This document shows, piece by piece, positions 49,355 through 56,501 of a DNA stretch of 56,501 bases. Position numbers and translations under genes: made by a program. The notes under the pieces are model-generated. The model had not been told where the DNA came from, did no database searches, and worked only from the letters and a program-made list of their open reading frames with translations. How positions within the stretch are numbered: position 1 is the stretch's first letter; every line of letters starts with the position of its first letter. The stretch is from positions 1 through 56,501 of the forward strand of contig CAIYPA010000393.1 of NCBI GenBank assembly GCA_903927965.1, in the 5' to 3' direction. The DNA is from an uncultured Bacteroidia bacterium (lineage in GTDB: Bacteria > Bacteroidota > Bacteroidia > Bacteroidales > Prolixibacteraceae).

Positions 49355-50230
49355 ATGATCAGATCGATGACAGGTTATGGGAAGGCTGAATGTGAATTGT
49401 CCCAAAAGAAAATCACCATTGAGTTAAAGGCTTTAAATAGCAAACAACTCGATGTAAATACAAGGATTCCTGGTATTTACAGGGAAAAGGAGATCGAGAT
49501 CCGGCGGGAAATATCCGATCTGATGATCCGTGGGAAAGTTGATTTCAGCCTTTATACCGAATCTTTGGGGGTCGATTCAAACAGTGTGATCAATAGCTCA
49601 GTCGTTAAAAGTTATTTCAATCAACTTTCAGCCATCAGTACCGAATTGGAAATCCCTGTTAACGAAAGGACCTTGCAAATGATTATGCAATTGCCAGATG
49701 TTGTGAAGACAAACCGCGAAGAGCTTGACGAGAATGAATGGAAAACGATCCTTGAAACCATTCGGGTAGCTATTAAATCTTTGGACAATTTCAGGCTTCA
49801 GGAAGGGTTGTCTTTGTATAACGACATCATTTTCAATCTAAATGTGATTACTTCTTTGCTCGATCAGGTGCAGCAATACGAGCTGGAGCGGATCACAAAA
49901 GTCAAGGAGCGGATCCTTGACGCATTAAAAGATCTCTCTTCGCCCGATGCAGTTGACCACAACCGCCTTGAACAGGAAATGATTTTTTATCTCGAAAAAC
50001 TTGATTTTAACGAAGAAAAAGTCCGATTGTTAAATCATTGTACCTATTTTCTTGAAACCATCAATTTAGATGAACCGGTAGGCAAAAAGCTGGGATTTAT
50101 TGCACAAGAGATTGGCCGTGAGATCAATACCCTGGGTTCCAAGGCCAACCATACCGAAATCCAAAAATTGGTGATCGGAATGAAAGATGCCTTGGAAAAG
50201 ATTAAGGAACAGTTGCTGAACGCGTTATGA
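49355..50230 (+). CDS. yicC: YicC/YloC family endoribonuclease
   Basis: A 291-residue protein. 'MIRSMTGYGKAE' is the invariant YicC start; 'ELKALNSKQLDVNTRIPG' and 'RREISDLMIRGKVDFSLY' follow, and the C-terminus 'VGKKLGFIAQEIGREINTLG' with 'KIKEQLLNAL' is equally typical. The family cuts RNA endonucleolytically. Its stop overlaps the gmk start by 4 bp, an arrangement common across bacteria. Confidence 0.94.
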   Translation: MIRSMTGYGKAECELSQKKITIELKALNSKQLDVNTRIPGIYREKEIEIRREISDLMIRGKVDFSLYTESLGVDSNSVINSSVVKSYFNQLSAISTELEIPVNERTLQMIMQLPDVVKTNREELDENEWKTILETIRVAIKSLDNFRLQEGLSLYNDIIFNLNVITSLLDQVQQYELERITKVKERILDALKDLSSPDAVDHNRLEQEMIFYLEKLDFNEEKVRLLNHCTYFLETINLDEPVGKKLGFIAQEIGREINTLGSKANHTEIQKLVIGMKDALEKIKEQLLNAL

Positions 50231-50805
50231 AAGAAGGCAAGCTGGTCATTTTTTCTGCGCCCTCGGGAGCCGGGAAAACAACAATCGTAAAACATTTGCT
50301 TTCACGTGGCTTGAATTTTGGCTTTTCGATTTCGGCTACGACAAGGAAACCACGTGGTGAAGAGATTGATGGCAAAGATTACTACTTTCTTACAAATGAA
50401 GAGTTCAAAAAAAGAATCGACAAAAATGAGTTTCTTGAATGGGAAGAGGTGTATCCCGGGTGCCTTTATGGAACTCTAAGGAGTGAGGTTGACCGCATTT
50501 GTAAAAAAGGTCAAAATATCCTTTTCGATGTTGATGTTGAAGGTGGAAGCAATATCAAAAAACATTATGGAAATAGGGCACTTGCTGTTTTTGTGCAGCC
50601 GCCATCTATTGAAGAGCTGGAAAACAGGTTGATAACCAGATCAACAGACAATAAGGAAATGATCATTAAACGGGTTGAAAAAGCCAGGTACGAATTGGGT
50701 TATTCCGCATTATTTGATCTGATTATCGTTAACGACCAACTTGAAGATGCTTTCAGGGAGGCGGAAGAAAAAATCCGAGCGTTTATCGGGGAAGGAGCGA
50801 ACTAA
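50227..50805 (+). CDS. gmk: Guanylate kinase
   Basis: A 192-residue enzyme phosphorylating GMP to GDP. It has the P-loop 'SAPSGAGKTTIVKH', the GMP-binding 'SISATTRKPRGEEIDGKDYY' and 'LEWEEVYPGCLYGTL', and 'NILFDVDVEGGSNIK'. The length is normal. It is translationally coupled to yicC (ATGA overlap). A long set of repeat arrays follows in the 288-bp gap before nadD. Confidence 0.96.
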   Translation: MKEGKLVIFSAPSGAGKTTIVKHLLSRGLNFGFSISATTRKPRGEEIDGKDYYFLTNEEFKKRIDKNEFLEWEEVYPGCLYGTLRSEVDRICKKGQNILFDVDVEGGSNIKKHYGNRALAVFVQPPSIEELENRLITRSTDNKEMIIKRVEKARYELGYSALFDLIIVNDQLEDAFREAEEKIRAFIGEGAN

Positions 50806-50826
50806 GAAACTGGTCCAGAAGCAGGG

Positions 50827-50880
50827 AGCGTGGGGCATAGGGCAAGGGGCGTGGGGCAAGGGGCGTGGGGCAAGGGGCAT
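50827..50880. repeat. ggggcat/ggggcgt heptamer array
   Basis: About seven degenerate 7-bp units (ggggcat, agggcaa, ggggcgt). Same kind as 22663-22699. Confidence 0.8.
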
Positions 50881-50897
50881 ATGGAACGGAGAACAGG

Positions 50898-50920
50898 ACT
50901 TCGGCTCCGTCAGCCACCGG
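50898..50920 (+). repeat. Dispersed 'acttcggctccgtcagccaccgg' repeat
   Basis: Fourth copy of the repeat seen at 25938-25974 and 30838-30915, here between two heptamer arrays. Confidence 0.6.
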
Positions 50921-50934
50921 AAAAAGCCAGATGC

Positions 50935-51039
50935 CAGTCGCCAGTTGCCAGCTGTGTTAGCCAGCCGCCAGTTGCCAGCCGCCAGAAGCCAGTAGCCAAT
51001 TGCCATTCGCCAGTTGCCAGCCGCCAGTCGCCAGCCGCC
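50935..51039. repeat. gccagtt/gccagcc heptamer array (about 15 units)
   Basis: Degenerate 7-bp units gccagtc, gccagtt, gccagcc, gccagaa, gccagta, gccaatt. The same family as 31019-31056. It fills most of the gmk-nadD gap, with no gene. Confidence 0.85.
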
Positions 51040-51093
51040 TAAGTAAAAATATTCATATTCTTAATAGTCAATAACTTAATTGATTTTGCCACC

Positions 51094-51672
51094 ATGAGGA
51101 TTGCTATATTTTCCGGATCATTCAATCCTGTTCACAACGGGCATCTTGCTATTGCACATGAGGTTATTGCGCAAGGAGCTGCTGACGAATTGTGGTTTCT
51201 CGTTTCTCCACGGAACCCACTCAAACTTGACACGGATCTTTGGCCGGAAGAAGACCGCCTAATGATGGTAAAACTTGCCATTGAAAACGTGCCAGGAATG
51301 GTTGTCAGCGACTTCGAATTTAATTTACCACGACCTTCTTACACTATTAATACACTGAATAGGCTAAAAGAACGATTTCCCCAACACCAGTTTTTATTGT
51401 TGATCGGGGGGGACAATCTCTCTATTTTTCACAAATGGCTCGATTACCAAAAAATCATTACGGAGTTTGGTCTTATTGTTTATCCTCGTCCAGGTTTCCC
51501 GATTGAAAACTTCCTTTTGAATCCCAACATTACCATAGTCTCTGCACCCCTGATCGATATTTCTGCCTCATTCATCCGAAAAAAAATTACTGCGGGTGAA
51601 GCAATTGCTGCTTTTGTTCCTTTTAAAGTCGATTCGTATATTCATGAAAATTTGAATATCTTTAAACTTTAA
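51094..51672 (+). CDS. nadD: Nicotinate-mononucleotide adenylyltransferase
   Basis: A 192-residue nucleotidyltransferase of NAD synthesis. 'IAIFSGSFNPVHNGHLAIA' contains the HxGH adenylyl-transfer motif ('HNGH'), 'LLLIGGDNLSIFHKW' is the substrate-binding segment, and 'LIDISASFIRKKI' is the C-terminal ISxTxxR-like motif. It lies 18 bp before a cheW gene on the same strand, so it may share a transcript with the chemosensory cluster. Confidence 0.95.
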   Translation: MRIAIFSGSFNPVHNGHLAIAHEVIAQGAADELWFLVSPRNPLKLDTDLWPEEDRLMMVKLAIENVPGMVVSDFEFNLPRPSYTINTLNRLKERFPQHQFLLLIGGDNLSIFHKWLDYQKIITEFGLIVYPRPGFPIENFLLNPNITIVSAPLIDISASFIRKKITAGEAIAAFVPFKVDSYIHENLNIFKL

Positions 51673-51690
51673 AACTATCAGGCTGCTTTT

Positions 51691-52152
51691 ATGACTAGCA
51701 ATTATTTATGTTTTTCCGTCGATCAGATTCAAATTGGCATTCCTTTAAATTTTATAGATCGGGTTATCAGTGCTGTAGCAATAAATTACTTACCCAATTC
51801 GCCACAAATTGTTCATGGGTTGTTTGACTATTATGGTCAGTTTGTACCGGTGATCAGCCTACGATATCGTCTTAACCTTCGTGAAATGGCAATTACTCCT
51901 GATCAGATTTTTGTCATTGTAGATACTTCAGTGCGAAAATTGGCCCTTGTTGCCGATTCTGTTGAGGGTGTAAAGTCGTTGTTAAAAAGTGATTTGATAG
52001 ATCCCCAGAACCTCAACAAAGGGATAGAGGCAACAAGTGTATATTCAACAGGCAATGGCATACTTTTAATCTATGATGCTGAGACTTTTTTATCTGGGGA
52101 AGATGAAATTCTGTTTGAGAATGTAATGAATCTAAGTCCAAAAGCAGAGTAA
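51691..52152 (+). CDS. CheW-type scaffold protein 1 (WspB-like)
   Basis: A 153-residue CheW domain: 'NYLCFSVDQIQIGIPLNFID' (subdomain 1), 'QIVHGLFDYYGQFVPVISLR' (the GxxxxxGxxxPVxxL core) and 'KLALVADSVEGVKSL'. It couples a methyl-accepting receptor to a CheA kinase. It is the first chemosensory gene, followed after 3 bp by a CheR. In Wsp pathways one of two CheW proteins precedes CheR, which this matches. Confidence 0.9.
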   Translation: MTSNYLCFSVDQIQIGIPLNFIDRVISAVAINYLPNSPQIVHGLFDYYGQFVPVISLRYRLNLREMAITPDQIFVIVDTSVRKLALVADSVEGVKSLLKSDLIDPQNLNKGIEATSVYSTGNGILLIYDAETFLSGEDEILFENVMNLSPKAE

Positions 52153-52155
52153 TTT

Positions 52156-53625
52156 ATGAGCAAGGAAAGAGTAATGAACAATATAAGTGCCAGTGTTGCT
52201 GAACTTCTGGGACTTAACTTTCCCCGAAAACGATGGGACGATCTGGAACGTGGCATTCTTGGGGCTGCAAAAGAACTGTGTTTGCCAGAATCCATCGAAG
52301 GAATGGCCGTTTGGTTGGAAGGGGGAGACTTTCTTCCCGATCAATTGAACATACTCACAAATTATCTCACAGTTGGGGAAACCTATTTTTTCAGGGATTT
52401 ACAAGCACTAGACATATTCCAAACCCAACTCATTCCAGAGATAATTGCAGAGCGATTTGGGAAAGACCATCATATAAATATTTGGAGTGCAGGATGTTGC
52501 ACAGGAGAAGAACCCTATTCACTTGCAATTCTTCTGCTTGAAAGGATTCCGGACATCCAGAAATGGAAAATTTCAATTTTGGCAACAGATATCAATCCCC
52601 GTTATCTGGATAAGGCCCGAAACGGGATTTACAGCAATTGGTCTTTCAGGGAGACTCCGGCAAATTTGCGTGAAAAATACTTCAGAAAAGTAGGGAACAA
52701 TTGGCTAATATCTGAAAAAGTCCGCGAGATGGTGGTTTTTCAACAGCTTAACCTGGTTGAAGATTCTTATCCATCCCATCAAAGCCATACCACCAACATG
52801 GATTTTATTTTTTGCAGGAACGTGTTGATGTACTTCTCAAGTGAATTGATCACACTTGTGAGCAGGAGATTTTTGGATGCACTTAAACCACAGGGATGGT
52901 TAATAACAAGTGCTGTTGAGCTGAACGATTTACTTTTTTCCAGCTTTACAAAAGTAAATTTTGGCAAAGCTATATTCTATAGGAAGACAAATCAAAAATT
53001 GTTAAATTACCGATTGGATAATCTGCCTGACGAGAGTGCGTCATCCTCAAGAAGGTTACCTGATCAATCGAAAAAGTATGTGAAAGCTGTTGCAGCTAAG
53101 CCTGCTATTTATGCTCATCATCGACCATCCGCACAAGCTCCTGAGTTCTCATCGATGGATATGGCAGAACGGTTATTTCGTGGAGGAGACTATGCCGAAT
53201 GTGCTGACACTTGTAATAAAGAGTTGTTAATCAATAATAACCAACCACTATTGTGGATATTGCTGATCAAATCATATGCAAATATGGGGCAACTTGATAA
53301 TGCATTGGACAGTTGCAGCCAATTGATAACATTGGATAGCTTTAATTCAGAAGCTTATTATCTGATGGCTACTGTTTTAATCGAAAAACAGGAATTGTCT
53401 GACGCAGTGGCTGTCCTACAGAAGGGAATCTATATCAATCATGATCATCTGATGTCCCATTTCATCATGTCAAATTTGCTTGATCGCTTATCTGACAAAT
53501 CGGGTGCCGCAATACATAGGAAGAATGTAAAACGAATATTGTCTGGCTTTGATGGGAACCATATTTTGGATGAGGCTGAAGGGTTGACGGTAAGAAGGAT
53601 GATTGAGTTGGTCAATTTTGGATAA
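52156..53625 (+). CDS. CheR methyltransferase with C-terminal TPRs (WspC-like)
   Basis: A 489-residue protein. The CheR N- and C-domains fill 1-270: 'LTVGETYFFRDLQALDIF', SAM motif 'SAGCCTGEEPYSLA', 'ILATDINPRYLDKARNG', 'MDFIFCRNVLMYFS'. After a linker (280-330), TPR-like repeats occupy about 330-460 ('AERLFRGGDYAECADTCNKE', 'QLDNALDSCSQLITLDSFNS', 'AYYLMATVLIEKQELSDAVA'). It methylates receptor glutamates using SAM. The TPR extension is a feature of WspC and other non-flagellar chemosensory methyltransferases. Confidence 0.93.
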   Translation: MSKERVMNNISASVAELLGLNFPRKRWDDLERGILGAAKELCLPESIEGMAVWLEGGDFLPDQLNILTNYLTVGETYFFRDLQALDIFQTQLIPEIIAERFGKDHHINIWSAGCCTGEEPYSLAILLLERIPDIQKWKISILATDINPRYLDKARNGIYSNWSFRETPANLREKYFRKVGNNWLISEKVREMVVFQQLNLVEDSYPSHQSHTTNMDFIFCRNVLMYFSSELITLVSRRFLDALKPQGWLITSAVELNDLLFSSFTKVNFGKAIFYRKTNQKLLNYRLDNLPDESASSSRRLPDQSKKYVKAVAAKPAIYAHHRPSAQAPEFSSMDMAERLFRGGDYAECADTCNKELLINNNQPLLWILLIKSYANMGQLDNALDSCSQLITLDSFNSEAYYLMATVLIEKQELSDAVAVLQKGIYINHDHLMSHFIMSNLLDRLSDKSGAAIHRKNVKRILSGFDGNHILDEAEGLTVRRMIELVNFG

Positions 53626-53635
53626 ATCAAAACAA

Positions 53636-54157
53636 ATGAGGACAAACGAAGATATATTGCAGGAAAGGGCCAGAAAAATTTCTGGTAAACTGGGAGAAAA
53701 TCAGGAAGTTCCAGTTGACGAAATGACTTTGGTGGAATTTAATCTTATTTCCGGGCATTATGCCATCGAGGAGAGTTTTGTTCTTGAAGTTTTATTGTTG
53801 AAGGAGTTGACACCAATTCCTGGAGTCCCTGCTTTCGTAGCAGGAATCATAAACCTAAGGGGGAAAATCATTTCTGTAGTCAATCTTAAACTTTTTCTTG
53901 GGATACCAGGTAAGGGGATTACAGATATGAACCGTATCATTGTGTTGAAAAATGATCTGATGGAGTTCGGAATTCTTGCGGATTCGATTCTTGGCACAAA
54001 AACAATACAATTGTCGAAGCTTTTACCCGCACCGATCACGGTTCAGGCTGTGGCAGCCGGGTATGTAAAAGGAATTTCCTCCGAAGGGTTAATCGTGCTA
54101 GACGGTTTTAAGATCCTGGCTGCAAAATCCATTGTTGTCAATCAGAAACTAAAATAA
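53636..54157 (+). CDS. CheW-type scaffold protein 2 (WspD-like)
   Basis: A 173-residue CheW with a 45-residue N-terminal extension ('MRTNEDILQERARKISGKLG'), as in WspD. The CheW core is 'LVEFNLISGHYAIEESFVLE', 'FVAGIINLRGKIISVVNLKL' and 'LMEFGILADSILGTK'. The ATG at 53636, 10 bp after the cheR stop, is used; the longer frame needs a TTG inside cheR. The extension begins like those of WspD that help hold the CheR. Second CheW of the cluster. Confidence 0.9.
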   Translation: MRTNEDILQERARKISGKLGENQEVPVDEMTLVEFNLISGHYAIEESFVLEVLLLKELTPIPGVPAFVAGIINLRGKIISVVNLKLFLGIPGKGITDMNRIIVLKNDLMEFGILADSILGTKTIQLSKLLPAPITVQAVAAGYVKGISSEGLIVLDGFKILAAKSIVVNQKLK

Positions 54158-54183
54158 TTAATCAAAATAGAAAGGAGAAACCT

Positions 54184-55677
54184 ATGTTGTCATTTACAAA
54201 ATTCAGCACACGTGCAAAACTCTATATTGGGTTTGGGATCATCATTATGGCCATTGTTGTAAATAATATCCTATCTTATCAAAGCCTGACTTTAATTCAT
54301 GAATCAGAGGGTAATTTGCTAAAACTGATGGGTATTGCAAGAAATCTGACCCAGCTTCGTTCGGATGAAAACCGGCTAAGCGGGTTGACCCTTGAGATTA
54401 TAATTAACAAAGACCTGAAAGATCGTGCATTGACCATTGAGGAATTAAAAGATGGGGTTAAATCTGTAGAAGCCAGGACTTCAGAGATCAATAAAAGTTT
54501 GGAACTTTTCCCTTCTGAAATGAAGATGTTTCAGGAAGTTACTACCAATATAGCATCCCTGAGAAGAATCAGGCAGTTGCAGCTTGATTTTATCGCCTCA
54601 GGGAAAATTGACCAGGCGATGGAGCTTTATATAAAGGAACAGGATGCCCTATTTATAAAAGTTCGGGCAGGGATCCTTGAAATAGAGCAGGAATTGGACC
54701 AGCTTGTAGTTGCAATTGAGAAAACCAACGAATCTGATGTTCATAGAATTACAATAAATTTTATTATCTCATGGAGCATTGTGGTGGTCATTTGTTTGCT
54801 TCTTATTTTGTGGCTCCGCGGTATGTTGGCACGTATATTTAAAGAGATAAATGAAGGAATAAGCATACTTCGAACCATCGCATCAGAAATCCAGACGACC
54901 GTAACCGAAGTTTCAACAGGTGCAACCGAAACGTCCACAGCTGTTGCGGAAACTACTGTTACAATTGAAGAAATACGGCAAATAGCGCTATTGGCAACCC
55001 AAAAAGCCCAGTCAGTTCTCGAAAGTTCACACCGTGCCTCCGATGCGGCGGAGAATGGCAAAGAGGCGGTTCAACATACAATTGAAGGTATGGGCCGTAT
55101 CAACGAGCAAATGAAGATGATTTCCGGTAGTGTTGGTAAATTATCGGAGCTAAGCCGTTCAATAGGTGAAATCACTTCATCGGTAAATGATATTGCGGAC
55201 CAATCAAACCTTTTGGCTGTAAATGCAGCTATCGAAGCAGCCAGGGCAGGTGAACAAGGTCGTGGGTTCACTGTAGTGGCGCAGGAGATCCGAAGTTTGG
55301 CGGAACAATCAAAAAAAGCGACATCTCAGGTGAAGGAAATCCTAAACGAGATCCATAAGGGGATGAACCTTGCAGTCATTGCAACTGAACAAGGGATAAA
55401 AGCTGTTGATAACGGCAGTCTTCTGGCACTTCAAAGTAGCGAAATGATCGATATCCTTTCTGATACTGTTAATGAAACAGCACAGGCCGTAATTCAGATT
55501 TCAGCCTCAAGTCAACAGCAAATGGCGGGTATGGAACAAATCGTGCCTGCAATGGAAAATATAAAACTGGCAAGCGAGCAAAATGTGAACGGAACACGCC
55601 AGGCACAAAATACCGCGCATATTTTGAGCGATCTGGGACATAAATTTAACGATATTATCGAAAAATATAAATTTTAA
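54184..55677 (+). CDS. Methyl-accepting chemotaxis protein without HAMP (WspA-like)
   Basis: A 497-residue receptor: membrane helix 1 (about 13-31), a roughly 160-residue helical periplasmic sensor (four-helix-bundle type), helix 2 (191-211), then almost directly the signalling coiled coil. The hairpin tip is intact ('NDIADQSNLLAVNAAIEAAR', 'GEQGRGFTVVAQEIRSLAEQ'). Only about 28 residues separate the membrane from the coiled coil, too few for a HAMP domain. No C-terminal CheR-tether pentapeptide. It precedes cheA by 4 bp. Confidence 0.92.
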   Translation: MLSFTKFSTRAKLYIGFGIIIMAIVVNNILSYQSLTLIHESEGNLLKLMGIARNLTQLRSDENRLSGLTLEIIINKDLKDRALTIEELKDGVKSVEARTSEINKSLELFPSEMKMFQEVTTNIASLRRIRQLQLDFIASGKIDQAMELYIKEQDALFIKVRAGILEIEQELDQLVVAIEKTNESDVHRITINFIISWSIVVVICLLLILWLRGMLARIFKEINEGISILRTIASEIQTTVTEVSTGATETSTAVAETTVTIEEIRQIALLATQKAQSVLESSHRASDAAENGKEAVQHTIEGMGRINEQMKMISGSVGKLSELSRSIGEITSSVNDIADQSNLLAVNAAIEAARAGEQGRGFTVVAQEIRSLAEQSKKATSQVKEILNEIHKGMNLAVIATEQGIKAVDNGSLLALQSSEMIDILSDTVNETAQAVIQISASSQQQMAGMEQIVPAMENIKLASEQNVNGTRQAQNTAHILSDLGHKFNDIIEKYKF

Positions 55678-55681
55678 GATA

Positions 55682-56501
55682 GTGGCTAAATCGCAGGAAG
55701 ATTTTTTTCGTGAATTACTGGCCGATTTTAAGATTGAAGCTGCTGAACATCAGGAGGCGATAGTCAAAGGTATGCTCGATCTCGAAAAACAACCCTCGCA
55801 AGTCGAATATCGGATGATTGTTGAAACTACGTTCAGGGAACTTCACAGTCTTAAAGGAGCTGCCAGGGCCGTGAACCAGAATGAAATAGAGAAGCTTTGT
55901 CAGTCGATGGAGGGTGTATTTCACCAGCTTAAAGATGGCAAAGCCTCCCTTACACCTCCTCTGTTCGAGTTGCTGTTCCAAGGGGTCGATGTTTTGAATG
56001 GGATGTTATCGGTAAATTACCCTGAACAAAAAACCAACTTTGGCGGGAATTTAGCTCAGTTGTTAAAAGCAATTGATAATCAATTACATGCAAGTGAAAT
56101 AGCACAACCGCCATTTGTTGTGATTCCACCAGTTACGATCCAGGTTGAACCTGTGGCTCCTGTGGAGACCGAAACTCACCAGGCTTCTCCCAATGCAACT
56201 TTAAATGAACCTATCACTGTTGAACAACGTTTACATAAGGAAACTGTCCGTGTTTCAACTTCAAAATTGAACCGGTTGCTAATACAAACCGAGGAGTTTA
56301 TCACCGCCAAGGCTACATTATCTTATTTGATCCATGAAATCCAACGGATAAATACGCCAGCACTACAGTTTTTACAACGCGATTTGGACCGGTTTGGCAA
56401 TTCAATGGGCAGGATGGTCGATGAATTGTTGTTTGATGTAAAGAGCACGTTGCTATTCCCTTTTTCATCCCTTACCGATATTGTCCCTAAAATTGTCCGC
56501 G
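55682..56501 (+). CDS. CheA-type histidine kinase, N-terminal part (WspE-like)
   Basis: The gene starts with GTG at 55682, 4 bp after the receptor stop, and runs past the window end (273 codons seen). The N-terminal Hpt domain has the phospho-accepting His55 in 'RELHSLKGAARAVN'. A Pro/Glu-rich linker (about 150-180) follows, then 'ETVRVSTSKLNRLLIQTEEF', the CheA dimerisation helix start. The ATP-binding, CheW-like and possible receiver domains lie outside. It would phosphorylate a response regulator; a fused receiver, as in WspE, would be expected downstream if the parallel holds. Confidence 0.9.
   Translation, partial: MAKSQEDFFRELLADFKIEAAEHQEAIVKGMLDLEKQPSQVEYRMIVETTFRELHSLKGAARAVNQNEIEKLCQSMEGVFHQLKDGKASLTPPLFELLFQGVDVLNGMLSVNYPEQKTNFGGNLAQLLKAIDNQLHASEIAQPPFVVIPPVTIQVEPVAPVETETHQASPNATLNEPITVEQRLHKETVRVSTSKLNRLLIQTEEFITAKATLSYLIHEIQRINTPALQFLQRDLDRFGNSMGRMVDELLFDVKSTLLFPFSSLTDIVPKIVR

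Overview
The window is from a member of the Bacteroidota, most likely a free-living Bacteroidales/Marinilabiliales-type bacterium. The evidence is a SusC/SusD pair, TonB-linked receptors with CarboxypepD_reg-like N-termini, promoters of the Bacteroidota form (TTTG, about 20 bp, TAnnTTTG), weak Shine-Dalgarno signals, and the order rpmB-rpmG-DUF4295-ftsY-rimO. DNA is AT-rich, with many intergenic repeats.

Layout. (1) 1-1335: end of a PLP aminotransferase and a GNAT acetyltransferase. (2) 1340-5000: an accessory patch of small minus-strand genes. It holds a retropepsin-like protease pair, three antitoxin genes whose toxins (two PIN, one ParE/RelE) are truncated or frameshifted, a DUF4160/DUF2442 pair, repeated hairpins, a duplicated scrap of the GNAT gene, and a probable structured small RNA of about 105 nt with its own promoter and terminator. 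(3) 5123-7031: a FISUMP-domain surface protein and a small membrane protein. (4) 7578-10792: the core rimO / ftsY / DUF4295 / L33 / L28 block. (5) 11072-12053: CPBP protease and tRNA-Pro(CGG). (6) 12438-20951: a glycan-uptake locus, susC-susD-GH16-TonB receptor, whose GH16 gene carries a one-base frameshift; a phosphotriesterase-like lipoprotein lacking two metal ligands is divergent to it. (7) 22787-29371: an error-prone replication set (DnaE2-like polymerase, DinB, and a LexA-like XRE-S24 autocleaving repressor) with a REP-associated transposase element between dinB and the repressor gene. (8) 29352-37705: TSUP permease, nitroreductase, exported MsrA, a tandem GDPD family with a decayed third copy, three zinc-ribbon proteins (one AIM24, one Yip1) and an exported thioredoxin. 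(9) 37921-49087: CorA, a Gfo/Idh/MocA oxidoreductase, a single-chain type IIL-like restriction-modification enzyme, EttA, a GH31 glycosidase and an old-yellow-enzyme reductase. (10) 49355-56501: yicC-gmk, nadD, then cheW-cheR(TPR)-cheW-mcp-cheA, which has the components of a Wsp-like chemosensory pathway and runs off the window end.

Many longer intergenic regions contain degenerate short-period tandem arrays (7, 8 or 10 bp units), several combined with a dispersed 'ttcggctccgctcagc' repeat. The most notable items are the unassigned structured RNA, the LexA-like/DinB/DnaE2 set with its transposase insertion and repeat array touching the dnaE start codon, the graveyard of antitoxins without working toxins, and the Wsp-like cluster.
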